A stretch of DNA of 64,000 nucleotides from CBDFMG01 sp965221205 [NCBI: bacterium] (GTDB taxonomy: Bacteria; SM23-31): NCBI GenBank assembly GCA_965221205.1, contig OZ244870.1, forward strand, positions 3,410,001-3,474,000, read 5' to 3'. Position 1 is the first letter of the stretch; every line of letters begins with the position of its first letter. The position numbers and the translations under genes are program-made. Under the pieces are notes generated by a model that did no database searches, was not told where the DNA came from, and saw nothing but the letters and a program-made list of their open reading frames with translations. Positions 35,686-45,086 of the stretch are shown in pieces.

Positions 35686-35724
35686 GAGGGTCACAACACT
35701 AATAATTGTGACCCTGTGACCCTC
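35686..35724. terminator. Inverted repeat / terminator between methyltransferase remnant and retron
   Basis: GGGTCACAA (35688-35696) pairs with TTGTGACCC (35706-35714), and a second copy TGTGACCC follows, allowing an alternative 10-bp stem GAGGGTCACA / TGTGACCCTC. It sits between the methyltransferase 3' end and the retron, so it may insulate the two units. Confidence 0.5.
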
Positions 35725-35733
35725 TCGGACTTC

Positions 35734-37192
35734 TTATCCAAATGATAACGTACGTTGAGCCAAGCCTCGCCCTGCAACACCGGGCGTGTTGAACAGTTTT
35801 CCAACTAAAATATCATCTACGGTCAACATTTGCATTCTCGAATAGCTCACTCCCGATACGTCTAAATCTCCGGAATCCGCCATAAATTTATGAAAATTGC
35901 GTGCTTTTACAGCGCCCAATGGTTCCATTACAATTAATCCTGCAATAAGGGCTATATCATTTTATCTAATACGCCGCGCAGTGCTCTTAGATCATTAATA
36001 CTAACGTTCTTACCGCCTTTAACTTCAATAGCCATACTTTGTAGACCGAGCTGGTAGGGGATAGCGAAATATAAGCGGCCGTCAATTCCACCGTCTGCCG
36101 TCCGCTTTGTCGTTACAAATCCATCTACTTGTTCAACAGCCCATTTTTGGAAATGATACTTATCACGCGCCCATAAATCTCTTGCACCCTCCACGGTACG
36201 CGGTAACACCTTCAATGATATAATCACGGTCTTCGACCAAGCCTAGCTTGTCACGAAGACGGACAGCTGCTACACGCTTGATAGCATGAATCGCAATATC
36301 AATGCCGATCCATCTACGCCCCAGATGGTGGGCGGCCTCTAAGGTTGTGGCACACCCACAAAAAGGATCAAATACGACATCTCCTTCGTTTGAACTGGCT
36401 TTAATGATACGGTCCAATAATGCTAACGGCTTCTGTGTAGCATAGCCGTTCCTTTGCATTTGGTCTTATGATTGGAATATCCCACCAATCTTCAGGAAAT
36501 TTACCTTTTATATTCAATTCACAAATACCCGATGCGGGAGCACCACCACCTAAGCTTGTCTTCTTATATCCTGCTCTTTGTTTGCTGGATTCAGAATAAG
36601 AAAGTCTGACGGAATCAGGATTGAATACCGAGCGACGGGTTCTGCCATAACACAGCAATATCGTGACATCTTGAAAAATGGTTTTGGTTTTTACTCGCCA
36701 TTCTCTTATAGCACCATACAATCTCATTCCTGAAGTTCCGATGCCCAAAGATGCAATCCATCATAACCTTGATGTAGTGACTTGCCGTTGGGTCACAGTG
36801 CAGATAGATTGAGCCGGTCGGTTTAAGCAATCCCTTTATCCAAATCAATCGTTCCACCATATAGGATAGATAGGCTAGTAACCGAGGTTGCGTATTTCTT
36901 AATGCATTTATCCACAACTTCCAGAACTGAGTAACATCATCTTCAATTCCCGATTCCCGCATCAGTACTGGCATAGCCCGTATAGCACGTTCACGTTCCT
37001 CATCCAACGTCCACAAATCACAAAACGGCTTCAATCTTGGGTCGGGCAGCGGACAGCCCGTCTCATCCTTATAGATCGCATTATACTGGCGATTTGAGTT
37101 AAACGGGGGGGTCTAAGGATCAGATCTACATTAGCAAGCTTCATATAATCGCATATAATCGTAAGACAGTCGCCGTAATAGAGCTGATTCAT
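35734..37192 (-). pseudogene. DNA methyltransferase fused to restriction-like nuclease domain, frameshifted
   Basis: ATG 37192 gives MNQLYYGDCLTIICDYMKLA and NVDLI, then the DPPF catalytic motif region is broken at a C7 run (37110s). Another frame resumes LKPFCDLWTLDEERERAIRA, RLLAYLSYMVERLIWIKGLL and KPTGSIYLHCDPTASHYIKV, typical of N4/N6 beta-class enzymes. Later frames give ATQKPLALLDRIIKASSNEG and DVVFDPFCGCATTLEAAHHL (SAM-binding FxGxG-like). A PD-(D/E)xK-like tail follows (TADGGIDGRLYF ... SMAIEVKGGKNVS), ending with MLTVDDILVGKLFNTPGVAG. At least four frame breaks. It was a single-chain restriction-modification enzyme of ~480 residues, now non-functional unless the C run is phase-variable and the other breaks are errors. 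Confidence 0.75.
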
Positions 37193-37210
37193 ATGATATG
37201 TTTTTAAAAA

Positions 37211-37470
37211 TCAGCTGATTAAATCTTGATAGGTTAACCTACCGCCACAATTCACTAAAAGCATGTTAAATCTGTTCTCTTCTGTTTCTTTTTTTGTGTT
37301 ATACCGGAAAGTAAATTCTTTTAGGTACATATCCAAGTGTTTTTCGCTGACAAAATGGTAAGTTCCCACTATCTCAGAAAAGAATCCTTCAATTGTGTTT
37401 GTATGGGTGTTATTAACCACATATTCACCCTCTGAATGCTTCAGATAATTGTACGAATAGATTAAATCAT
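37211..37470 (-). pseudogene. IS1595-family transposase C-terminal fragment
   Basis: The frame reads YLKHSEGEYVVNNTHTNTIE, GFFSEIVGTYHFVSEKHLDM and YLKEFTFRYNTKKETEENRF, ending GRLTYQDL. This is the C-terminal part of an IS1016/ISXO2-like transposase (NxxExFxS ... HLxxYxxEFxFRYNxR). The DDE acids upstream are missing. It is different in sequence from the complete copy at 15 kb. It marks past IS activity inside the island. Confidence 0.7.
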
Positions 37471-37475
37471 TTATT

Positions 37476-38627
37476 CTATTCGTTTAAAAAATCTAAAATC
37501 GGTGGTAAATCACTTCGCTCAAAATTATTATCTAATTCTTGAAATATTTCTGCTGTCCTCATGGCAATTAATGATGCAAATGGGATTATGTTGTTTTGAT
37601 TAGCCATTTTTAACGACTTTGAATATCTTTTTTTCCCTTTTTTATCTCCCCTCAAAGTTATAGGAAAAGGGATACCAAAAACATTTAGCACCATTGTTAA
37701 AATCAGCCTTGACATCCTACCATTAAAATCAGGAAAAGGATGAATTGCGACAAAATCATAAGAAATTTGTGCAGCTATTTCATAAATATTTTCTGACAAA
37801 GACATATCTTCAAGATTTTCATAAAATAATCTGTTTGTTTTACTAATGTAAGATTTCATTGCCCGTGGTATTAAATCTGGACTGGTAAATGAAATACTAA
37901 GATCCCCAACAGTACTTGGTTTAATCCTATATTCTCCGGCACCAACTTTTGAAGATTCATCAATAAGGTTACGTGCCATTGTTGAATGAAGACTCTTAAT
38001 TATATCTTCCGTTAAAAATTCTGGCTTATTGAATTTAGAGGGATAAGGTTTATTATTACTAACTTTTTTCCATAATTGCTTTAATTGCTTTTTTTCAGAG
38101 TCACTATAATCTGAATAATCTAAAGCTTGTAACAAAGTCAACTCAGTTTTAAAAAATAATTGATAAGCTTCAGCAATTCGAGATGCAATATAGTGCTGCA
38201 TCACTTCAAAAAACTCTTTAGATTTATTTTCAAATTGAATACTGGGAACAATTTTTTCAACATTTTTTCCCCTGTTTTTTAATCCTTCTGAAATTTTCTC
38301 ATACCAATCTGCAAAAGGAATATCCAACCCCATTCCACCAGACAAAGTAGGAAATTCTTTGAAGAGGTTATAATTATTTGGGATTTCAGGAAAATTTTCC
38401 TCAATTAATTGTGTTGTTTCCATATCAGGCAATCCTTCACCTTCAATCAAGTTACTTTCATAGATCAATTTCATTCCCATATATTGAGAAAAAGTTTTAA
38501 TTTCACTATGGTGAGTTGCGTCTTTAGGCATTTTACGAAGAGCTTCAATATATTTTAAGCTTAAATTCTTCCAATAATCATAATTATTATACCAAGCTCC
38601 TTTAGGCGTTGTGCTTTCAGATAACAT
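37476..38627 (-). CDS. Fic-family protein (AMP transferase) with N-terminal inhibitory motif
   Basis: Intact, 383 residues. The Fic active site is HPFPDFNGRMSRLIL at ~296-310 (HPFx[DE]xN[GK]R; the usual Gly before Asn is Phe). An N-terminal segment SNLIEGEG (58-65) fits the (S/T)xxxE(G/N) inhibitory helix of class II Fic proteins, so the enzyme may be self-inhibited. The flap region precedes it (GEYRIKPSTVGDLSISFTSP). Fic enzymes move AMP or another nucleotide group onto a target protein and occur as toxins or regulators. No separate antitoxin gene is visible. It is the last gene before the right repeat. Confidence 0.85.
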   Translation of the reverse strand: MLSESTTPKGAWYNNYDYWKNLSLKYIEALRKMPKDATHHSEIKTFSQYMGMKLIYESNLIEGEGLPDMETTQLIEENFPEIPNNYNLFKEFPTLSGGMGLDIPFADWYEKISEGLKNRGKNVEKIVPSIQFENKSKEFFEVMQHYIASRIAEAYQLFFKTELTLLQALDYSDYSDSEKKQLKQLWKKVSNNKPYPSKFNKPEFLTEDIIKSLHSTMARNLIDESSKVGAGEYRIKPSTVGDLSISFTSPDLIPRAMKSYISKTNRLFYENLEDMSLSENIYEIAAQISYDFVAIHPFPDFNGRMSRLILTMVLNVFGIPFPITLRGDKKGKKRYSKSLKMANQNNIIPFASLIAMRTAEIFQELDNNFERSDLPPILDFLNE

Positions 38628-38743
38628 TAGAACCTCGAAATCCTTTTAATTTCTAATTTCATATCAATACATTTGAAAAACTATAGATTATTTAGTACAC
38701 ATGTTAAGAATATATAGGCTTAAAAACTACAAATTAGTTAAAA

Positions 38744-38980
38744 GCTGTTTTTAAAGCAGGTTTGTTGGTCAGCATAGTTGTAAGAAATGTAACACTACTA
38801 CCTTTCCGTATTATCCGGCTTCAGCACACTTCGAAATCTCTTAATCAGTTCAGGTTGCGCTCCTGTGCTATACTCTGGTAGGCATTCTGAATAATCTGAA
38901 ATTTTTCATGCGCCATATCGGTAAAATCCTTTCCGAGATGGGCTACCCGGTCAGGATGATATTTCATGACCATATCCCTG
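38744..38980 (+). repeat. Right copy of comEC/dnaJ junction repeat
   Basis: 237-base direct repeat of 32854-33051. It holds the intact 3' end of the TerB-DnaJ gene, the full 69-base intergenic region, and only the first ~10 codons of comEC (MLTNKPALKTA, then out of frame). It therefore preserves the ancestral junction, while the left copy carries the 39-base deletion. Confidence 0.95.
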
Positions 38981-39639
38981 TAAGCTGATTTCAATTCGCT
39001 GTCGGTTGCATCGGGGGTAATTTCAAGAACATTATAGAGGTCATCTACAACAGATAAGGAAAATTCCGTTTTGATATGGTCATAGTCTGCTTGATCAATT
39101 TCTAGATATCCGACAATCTCTTCTATCCATTTTTGTTCTTCTTTCTTGAAAACATTATCTGAAAGAGCAACAGAATAGAGAATCCGTACAAGCATAAGCA
39201 ATTCCGGATATTGCATATATTTCTTTATTTCTGTCGATATGGATCTGAGATCGAGCTTATTTGTCGCTGCTTCCTGAATCAGATTTTCGATAATCTTACC
39301 TTCACTGCCCCGGTAATGTAAACTGTTACGAAAAAATGATTTTATTGCTTCAACCTCGGCAGCATTGATCAATTTATCCGATTTCGCCACACTCGTCATC
39401 AATGCTACGAGGTATGTGAGAAATACATACTCCCTTTGGCGTGTTGATTCCTGATTGTACCGTGCGCTTACATTCTTATACTCCCAGGTAGATGATGAAT
39501 AATTCTTAGGAAATACAAAACCCGTCATTTTCTTAACAATAATCCACACTATAGCGGCGAATATTCCAATAGACAACTTTCCGGTGAGGATAAAAACAAA
39601 CCAGCATAAAAGAAATGGACCCCACAATGAACCTGACAT
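38845..39639 (-). CDS. TerB-DnaJ membrane-anchored co-chaperone (DjlA-like)
   Basis: A 264-residue protein. Two N-terminal hydrophobic segments (WGPFLLCWFVFILTG, IGIFAAIVWIIVKKM) anchor it to the membrane. A TerB-like helical domain (~residues 70-185: YVFLTYLVALMTSVAKSDKL, INAAEVEAIKSFF, LMLVRILYSVALSDNVFKKE) follows. A C-terminal J domain (DLYNVLEITPDATDSELKSA ... MKYHPDRVAHLGKDF, with HPD) would stimulate DnaK. This is the DjlA architecture with the tail J domain exposed to the cytoplasm. Its 3' end is duplicated at 32.9-33.05 kb. Confidence 0.88.
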   Translation of the reverse strand: MSGSLWGPFLLCWFVFILTGKLSIGIFAAIVWIIVKKMTGFVFPKNYSSSTWEYKNVSARYNQESTRQREYVFLTYLVALMTSVAKSDKLINAAEVEAIKSFFRNSLHYRGSEGKIIENLIQEAATNKLDLRSISTEIKKYMQYPELLMLVRILYSVALSDNVFKKEEQKWIEEIVGYLEIDQADYDHIKTEFSLSVVDDLYNVLEITPDATDSELKSAYRDMVMKYHPDRVAHLGKDFTDMAHEKFQIIQNAYQSIAQERNLN

Positions 39640-39691
39640 TATAATTACCTTACCTTATATTTAAACAATCTAAAATTAATACGTGGATTTA

Positions 39692-40423
39692 TCAAAAAAC
39701 AAATTCCTCACCGCAGTGCGGACATCTGTTGGGATTTCCATTGAAAACATGATTACAGTGCATACACATATTTTCGAAAATAAGTCCTTCTCGCACCAAT
39801 ATGTTTTCTGCATCCCGTAGGTGGATTATAGGAACTAAGAGAGCATACTGACCAGCCAGATAGGGCTGTGCTCTGTCCATCTGGTCATTTATCACACCGA
39901 ATATCTCATTCGATTCTAAAATTTGCAGCGCAGGCTGCAGATCTTCAATGTGAGTATCGGACTGAACGATTACCCAGTTGCCGACAAATGGATAGTTTGC
40001 ATCATCTTTACAGAAATTTTTACCACCTCTGGCAACAGTACACCTTTTACAAAGCACTTTTTTACACACAAGGCACACATAGCGAGTCATTGATTCGGGG
40101 TGATTTACACACATTCGCATACCGGCCCGTATGTATCCGCATTCGATACAGTACTCATAATGTGCGGACGTATAGTCTTTGCAGCTTTCACACTGTGTAA
40201 GCGCATTGGAATGGATGGGCTGCTTGCTGTCAAAATCGAAACGGGTCAGATTGTTGCTACATTTCCAACAGAATGTATCATTTTCCTCAGCTGCAGCACC
40301 ACAAACATTACATTCAATAGCAGAATCGGCTGAGCTGTCCCGCACTTTTAATGCAGCACTGCAATCGGCGCAACTCGCGACAGTATCGATATATTCATTA
40401 CCACATTCTGAGCAATACGGCAC
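39692..40423 (-). CDS. Multi-zinc-ribbon protein with B-box-like and DUF2007-like parts
   Basis: A 243-residue soluble protein with at least five CxxC zinc ribbons: YCSECGNEYIDTVASCADC at the start, CNVCG...CWKCSNN, CESC...YCIECGY, a B-box/RING-like cluster (CVNHPESMTRYVCLVCKKVL, CKRC), and a final MCMHCNHVFNGNPNRCPHCG. Between the last two lies WVIVQSDTHIEDLQPALQIL and YALLVPIIHLRDAENIL, a DUF2007-like signal transducing fold. Function unknown. It lies 52 bases upstream of the TerB-DnaJ gene. Confidence 0.7.
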   Translation of the reverse strand: MPYCSECGNEYIDTVASCADCSAALKVRDSSADSAIECNVCGAAAEENDTFCWKCSNNLTRFDFDSKQPIHSNALTQCESCKDYTSAHYEYCIECGYIRAGMRMCVNHPESMTRYVCLVCKKVLCKRCTVARGGKNFCKDDANYPFVGNWVIVQSDTHIEDLQPALQILESNEIFGVINDQMDRAQPYLAGQYALLVPIIHLRDAENILVREGLIFENMCMHCNHVFNGNPNRCPHCGEEFVF

Positions 40424-40449
40424 GCTATTTCCTTAATGAGAGTAATTAC

Positions 40450-40941
40450 TTAGTGATTTTCATCTTCTGAGACACTGCCCTGCAGAATCTTCAAAGCATG
40501 AGGAAGGATTGGCATCAATGCATCGATGCTGTCTTCAATTGCTCGCGGATTTCCCGGCAGATTGATGATAAGTGTTTGATTTCTGATTCCAGAGATTGCC
40601 CTCGACAACACAGCATACGGTGTAGATTTCAATCCACTTGAATAGAGAACAAAATCAATACCCGGTGTTTTTCGCTTGACCACCATTGCCGTTGCTTCCG
40701 GTGTAACGTCCCGGGGACTAAATCCGGTACCGCCTGTTGTAATAATGAGATCGGTATTATCCGAATTGACAATATGAAGTAGCGCACCCTTGATAATATC
40801 GAGTTCATCAGGCAAAATCTTATGTTCCGTTACTGTGTATAAATCAGGCAGGAGCGATTCTTCGATCAACGGCCCGCTTTCGTCTTTTCGCTCACCGGCA
40901 AAACATCGGTCACTAATGGTGAGTATCGCTGTCTTGAACAT
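40450..40941 (-). CDS. mogA: Molybdopterin adenylyltransferase (MogA/MoaB-like)
   Basis: Starting at MFKTAILTISDRCFAGERKD (40941), 163 residues. The molybdopterin-binding signature is TDLIITTGGTGFSPRDVTPE (residues ~66-85), with ESLLPDLYTVTEHKILPDEL and IINLPGNPRAIEDSID near the end. It adenylylates molybdopterin before metal insertion. Molybdenum cofactor use is supported by the mobA-like gene at 49.6 kb. A longer frame from 41007 would add 22 unrelated residues and is unlikely. Confidence 0.9.
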   Translation of the reverse strand: MFKTAILTISDRCFAGERKDESGPLIEESLLPDLYTVTEHKILPDELDIIKGALLHIVNSDNTDLIITTGGTGFSPRDVTPEATAMVVKRKTPGIDFVLYSSGLKSTPYAVLSRAISGIRNQTLIINLPGNPRAIEDSIDALMPILPHALKILQGSVSEDENH

Positions 40942-41121
40942 AATTACCTTACCGTTATTTTTTAAAAATGTACTGGTGATAATTGCAAAAAGCAAGGACA
41001 AACACACAACAGACCTAGGGTAAATTTAGAGAGAATCCACAATAATTTTGTAGGTTTATTATAAATCTCTCTATATATTTAGGTGAATATTAACCAATTT
41101 CACTCGTCGAACCGATATAAA

Positions 41122-41625
41122 ATGTATCTGACAACACATTCGGCAGCAGGACTACTCCTTGGAATTGTATTCCAGCAACCGGCTGCGGCGTTTATTGGAG
41201 GTGTTGCTTCCCATTTTCTGCTTGATATTGTCCCGCATGAACCACCGGAAAATCTGATCTTGACGTATCCAAAGGATAAATCTCTCAATAAACAGACTGT
41301 ACGTAAAAGGACACGTGCCAGCCTCTTCGATCTAGCCGGACTTGCGGCGGTAATTGTACTTTCCCTCAACCTGTTCGGCAGAGGTGAGTCCGGAATTAAT
41401 TATTATTCGGGTATACTGAGCGGCATTACCGGAGGTGTTATTCCGGATGTCGTCATTGTTTCGACTTTTTTTCTCGATAATAAATTTCTCAGGTGGTTCT
41501 TTGATTTTCATAACAAGCTCCATTTACTCATACCGGGGATCCGGGTATCCAATGCGGTGTCAACAATATATCAACTTATTCTTTCGAGTATTATGATAAT
41601 CGGAGCTTATTATTACATACACTAA
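41122..41625 (+). CDS. Small integral membrane protein of unknown function (YdjM/DUF-like)
   Basis: From ATG 41122, 167 residues. It begins MYLTTHSAAGLLLGIVFQQP, then AAAFIGGVASHFLLDIVPHE (the HSAxG...SHxxLDxxPH pattern seen in metal-dependent membrane hydrolase-like YdjM/DUF457 proteins) and ends with further helices (SGITGGVIPDVVIVSTFFLD, FDFHNKLHLL). The conserved His and Asp suggest a metal site, but no substrate is known. It is divergent from mogA. Confidence 0.6.
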   Translation: MYLTTHSAAGLLLGIVFQQPAAAFIGGVASHFLLDIVPHEPPENLILTYPKDKSLNKQTVRKRTRASLFDLAGLAAVIVLSLNLFGRGESGINYYSGILSGITGGVIPDVVIVSTFFLDNKFLRWFFDFHNKLHLLIPGIRVSNAVSTIYQLILSSIMIIGAYYYIH

Positions 41626-41686
41626 TCTTTCTCATTACGATTTTCAGGTATAAATTTATCACAGTATTTCTTTAATTAGGATCAGA

Positions 41687-43165
41687 ATGAGCGCGCAGTT
41701 AACATCGATAGAGCACATTATTTTTGAGCTGACAAAACAGGTCAATATGCTGCTTAAAGCTGAGTATGGCGTATGCTATTTTCAAATCGCACCGACAAAG
41801 CACAAAGCATTTAATATCGTCCATGAATCATATGAAGAACAGACTCATTTTGCTATTGACAACAAAACTATCGATGAAATATTAGGTGGAAAAAATTATC
41901 CTGTTGTCTACAGTGGGAGAATTCCATTAGCAGCAAATCTCGATAAGAGCCGGGCTTACAGCCCCGGCCATGTTTCGCTGCTTCTGTATATTCCAATTAT
42001 TCACAACGACCGGATGATAGCACTGCTTGAAATAGCAAACCCACACAACAATGAATTCCTCCAACAAAAAAAACCTTTACGAGCGTTTCATAACATTATC
42101 CAGAATGGATTTATTGCTCGTCTGCAATCACGAACTAGTGATGAGCGGTCTCAAGCAGAACATGACCTGATCCATGATGTGTCTGAAATTGTTGGATCAT
42201 CACCGGTAATATTGGAATTGAAATCAACTATTTCTCGTATTGCAGCAACTGACGGTACTGTGATTATTAAAGGAGAGACAGGAACAGGTAAGAATATTAT
42301 TGCTCATAGCATCCATAATCTTAGCAATAGACGGGATATGCCCTTTGTTAAGGTAAACTGCTCGGCAATTCCCGAAAATCTACTTGAGAGCGAGCTCTTC
42401 GGCCACGAAAAGGGCGCATTCACCGGTGCCCTCCAGAGGCGGATCGGGAGATTTGAACTGGCACATCTCGGAACAATATTTCTCGACGAGATCGGAGAAA
42501 TATCACTGGACATTCAGGTTAAATTACTGAATGTTCTCCAAGAGCAGGAATTTGAGCGTCTCGGCAGTACACAAACAATCAAAGTCGATACACGTATCAT
42601 TGCCGCTACCAATAAAGATATCGAAGCAGCCATTCTGAATGGTGAATTCCGGCAGGACCTTTACTACCGATTATACGTTCTTCCGATTACTGCTCCGCCA
42701 CTGCGGGAAAGGATTGATGATCTGGAATTGTTAACACCACATTTTATCAAAAAGCTAAACCATAAACTTAATCTTCATTATAAGGGAATATCTGACGGAG
42801 CACATTTTTTACTGAAGCAGTACGAATGGCCCGGCAACATCCGTGAACTTGAAAATGTCATTGAGCGCGCTATGTTTATTGGCAATGGATCGTCGATACA
42901 ACCAAAAGACCTTCCTCATGAAATTATCGATACTATTGATTCTGTCCGTTCGAAGAAAAAAATGTTTGCGCTGCGGGAGGGACAAAAATCGTTATGGGAT
43001 GTTGAGAAAGGTATCATCGAACGTGCTCTCACAGAGTCGAAATGGAATCAGTCCAAAACAGCCCGGGTGCTCTGTATCACACGGAATCATCTCCGGTACA
43101 GGATCAAAAAATATGGGATTAAAAAACCCGAATCGAGTTCTGTCAATTCCGGGGATAAGGCATGA
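41687..43165 (+). CDS. Sigma-54-dependent response activator (GAF, AAA+, Fis HTH)
   Basis: A 492-residue bacterial enhancer-binding protein. An N-terminal GAF-like sensor (~1-150) precedes the AAA+ domain: Walker [36 protein letters not shown] (GAFTGA loop that contacts sigma-54), Walker [21 protein letters not shown], and [16 protein letters not shown]. The C-terminal Fis-type HTH is [20 protein letters not shown], continuing [13 protein letters not shown]. It activates RpoN promoters when its sensor binds an unknown signal. The stop overlaps the next gene by 4 bases (ATGA). Confidence 0.95.
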   Translation: MSAQLTSIEHIIFELTKQVNMLLKAEYGVCYFQIAPTKHKAFNIVHESYEEQTHFAIDNKTIDEILGGKNYPVVYSGRIPLAANLDKSRAYSPGHVSLLLYIPIIHNDRMIALLEIANPHNNEFLQQKKPLRAFHNIIQNGFIARLQSRTSDERSQAEHDLIHDVSEIVGSSPVILELKSTISRIAATDGTVIIKGETGTGKNIIAHSIHNLSNRRDMPFVKVNCSAIPENLLESELFGHEKGAFTGALQRRIGRFELAHLGTIFLDEIGEISLDIQVKLLNVLQEQEFERLGSTQTIKVDTRIIAATNKDIEAAILNGEFRQDLYYRLYVLPITAPPLRERIDDLELLTPHFIKKLNHKLNLHYKGISDGAHFLLKQYEWPGNIRELENVIERAMFIGNGSSIQPKDLPHEIIDTIDSVRSKKKMFALREGQKSLWDVEKGIIERALTESKWNQSKTARVLCITRNHLRYRIKKYGIKKPESSSVNSGDKA

Positions 43166-43446
43166 AGGAACCGTGGGCAATGACAGAGGAAGAATTCAGT
43201 ATCAGATTCTTTAATCATATGACTGGCAGAAAATTATGCACTGATAAAAGTTTTCTTGATATGGTACAGAAATGGCACGATTTCATGAAAGAATATTTAG
43301 ATAAAAAAGAGGCGGATACCGGAATAAAAATCGAATACCCAGTCAATCTCCACGAAGAAATCATAAAATGGGCACTTGAAGAAGGCAAGACAGTCCCTAA
43401 AAAAGTGCTCGATGAATATCCACATTTAAGCACAAAAAAAGAGTGA
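43162..43446 (+). CDS. Small hypothetical protein coupled to the sigma-54 activator
   Basis: A 94-residue, charged, helical protein ([20 protein letters not shown] ... VQKWHDFMKEYLDKKEADTG ... HEEIIKWALEEGKTVPKKVL). Its ATG overlaps the activator stop (ATGA), so it is likely co-translated. I recognise no family. The arrangement suggests a modulator of the activator, but that is inference. Confidence 0.65.
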   Translation: MKEPWAMTEEEFSIRFFNHMTGRKLCTDKSFLDMVQKWHDFMKEYLDKKEADTGIKIEYPVNLHEEIIKWALEEGKTVPKKVLDEYPHLSTKKE

Positions 43447-43461
43447 ATTATCCGGCTGAAT

Positions 43462-44274
43462 TTAATGAGTATAGGCGTACATAATGAAGTTAATCGCCAT
43501 CTGGAGACTGATAGTTGATGCTTTCGAAATGTTGCGGTCCGGCCATTCCCATCCATCACCAATATCCTGATTATAACTTATAACACACCTCATGGGGCCA
43601 AGATCATCATAGATTGCATAATACTGATCTTCATATCTACCGACTCTCGGCTTTGTTGATGGCGCTTCAACAGGATCAATGTTATAGTAGACAGACCGAA
43701 CAGGATGGTCAGGTGGTATTTCAACCGGTTCTCTGTCAGGAAATACCAGTTTAATATTGTTGTAAAAATTGAACCATTGCTCATAATGAAAATCGTCGAA
43801 GATTACAAAGCCACCCCTGTCGAAATATTCGCGCGGCATTTGGACTTCCGTCTCATCCGTGATCCAGTTACCAGGTTCGGTTAGATACATTATCGGATGC
43901 TCAAATATCCGCTCGTCCTTGAGTGTGAGAGCAAGGTACTGTCCGGCAATGTCAATTTTAGTTGTTTTGTCTATGGCTTCCTGCAGATTATCATCCGCTG
44001 TAGGATAGTCGGTCGCCCACATCCACCGGCTTCTCCGGTCCTGATATATTACTCTGATAAATCGAAAACCGTGATCATCCCACATACCCGGTAACAATGA
44101 AGCATCTATCTGTTCAGATCCTGTCTCATCGATGTCAATTACACCGACACGCTTGCCGGGATGTTCTTCGCCGATAACAGTTGCTTCTTTACTCTTCTTA
44201 TGATGGTGAGCACCCGAAAACGACAAGAACAGCGATAATGTAACCAACAACAAAAGGTTTTATTCGATCTCTTA
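43462..44274 (-). CDS. DUF4159-family exported protein
   Basis: A 263-residue frame from a TTG at 44253, reading MLLVTLSLFLSFSGAHHHKK. An ATG 20 bases further upstream (44274) gives MLRDRIK in another frame; one missing T near 44250 would join them as a normal signal peptide, so the listed start assumes that repair. The body has the DUF4159 core: FIRVIYQDRRSRWMWATDYP, GGFVIFDDFHYEQWFNFYNN, VFPDREPVEIPPDHPVRSVY. Exported DUF4159 proteins are frequent in Bacteroidota and Ignavibacteriota; function unknown. Tail-to-tail with the small protein at 43446. Confidence 0.7.
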
Positions 44275-44277
44275 GCA

Positions 44278-44919
44278 TTATTTAATAACGTTACTTGTTC
44301 TGGATTCAATATTATAATATGAAACCATTTTTTTCAGAATTTCATACGGTTGGGCGCCAACAACACAGGAATCGCTCATCACAAAAGCAGGAACACCGGT
44401 AATCTCTTTATTCTGAGAACGCTTCCAGTCTTCGTCGATTCTACTTTGATAACTTCGCTTCTCAAGCACCTTTGCTGCCTCATGTTCGGGTAAATTAATG
44501 GAAGCGGCAATGCGGATAAGATTCTCGATTTTAGCGATATTCATCCCTTCGACAAAATATGCCCTGAAAAGAGCGTCATGTATTCGGTGTTCGTCATGTG
44601 CATCTACTGCCCAGGCAGCAAGTTCCTGCGCTAATCGGGAATTATAGGTGAATTCGGGACGATTATACAGAAGCCCTTCTTTATCCATATGCTTTGCGAG
44701 ATGTTTTTCTGCAGTTTTAAAGTCGTAACTGCTTCCGAAAAACAGTGCTTCAAGTGTCATCCCTTCTTCGGGCGTATCAGGATGGAGCGGGAAATGGATA
44801 ATCTGAGTAGTAATAGAATAGTTTTGAATAATTTTATCAATACGTCCCGTGCAGAGATAACACCAGGGACAAACATAATCGGTATAAACTTCAAGTACAA
44901 GCTTATTCGCCACAGCCAC
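44278..44919 (-). CDS. DsbA-family (FrnE-like) thiol oxidoreductase
   Basis: A 213-residue thioredoxin-fold protein with CPWC at about residue 18 (DYVCPWCYLCTGRIDKI), a long helical insertion (residues ~55-150) and the cis-Pro loop ITGVPAFVMSDSCVVGAQPY. The absence of a signal peptide and the FrnE/2-hydroxychromene-isomerase-like layout place it in the cytoplasm. It probably exchanges disulfides, but the substrate is unknown. It lies just upstream of the DUF4159 gene. Confidence 0.88.
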   Translation of the reverse strand: MAVANKLVLEVYTDYVCPWCYLCTGRIDKIIQNYSITTQIIHFPLHPDTPEEGMTLEALFFGSSYDFKTAEKHLAKHMDKEGLLYNRPEFTYNSRLAQELAAWAVDAHDEHRIHDALFRAYFVEGMNIAKIENLIRIAASINLPEHEAAKVLEKRSYQSRIDEDWKRSQNKEITGVPAFVMSDSCVVGAQPYEILKKMVSYYNIESRTSNVIK

Positions 44920-44940
44920 TACCTTTGTTATTATGGATGA

Positions 44941-45086
44941 TTTTAATCCATCTTTAGCAGATCGAAATTATTTCAACAGTTAATACACTATTTCAGTTCG
45001 GTAATTATGTTTTTAAGTTCAAAATAATCATTTCGGGGACTAAGGTCAATACCAATGAAGCACCGGAATATTCAAAATCAGGTGGT
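44941..45086. other. Gap with possible gene tail
   Basis: A minus-strand frame here ends FIGIDLSPRNDYFELKNIIT, then ELK-stop. It has no start and is not recognised; probably the tail of a lost gene. Nothing else is supported. Confidence 0.25.
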
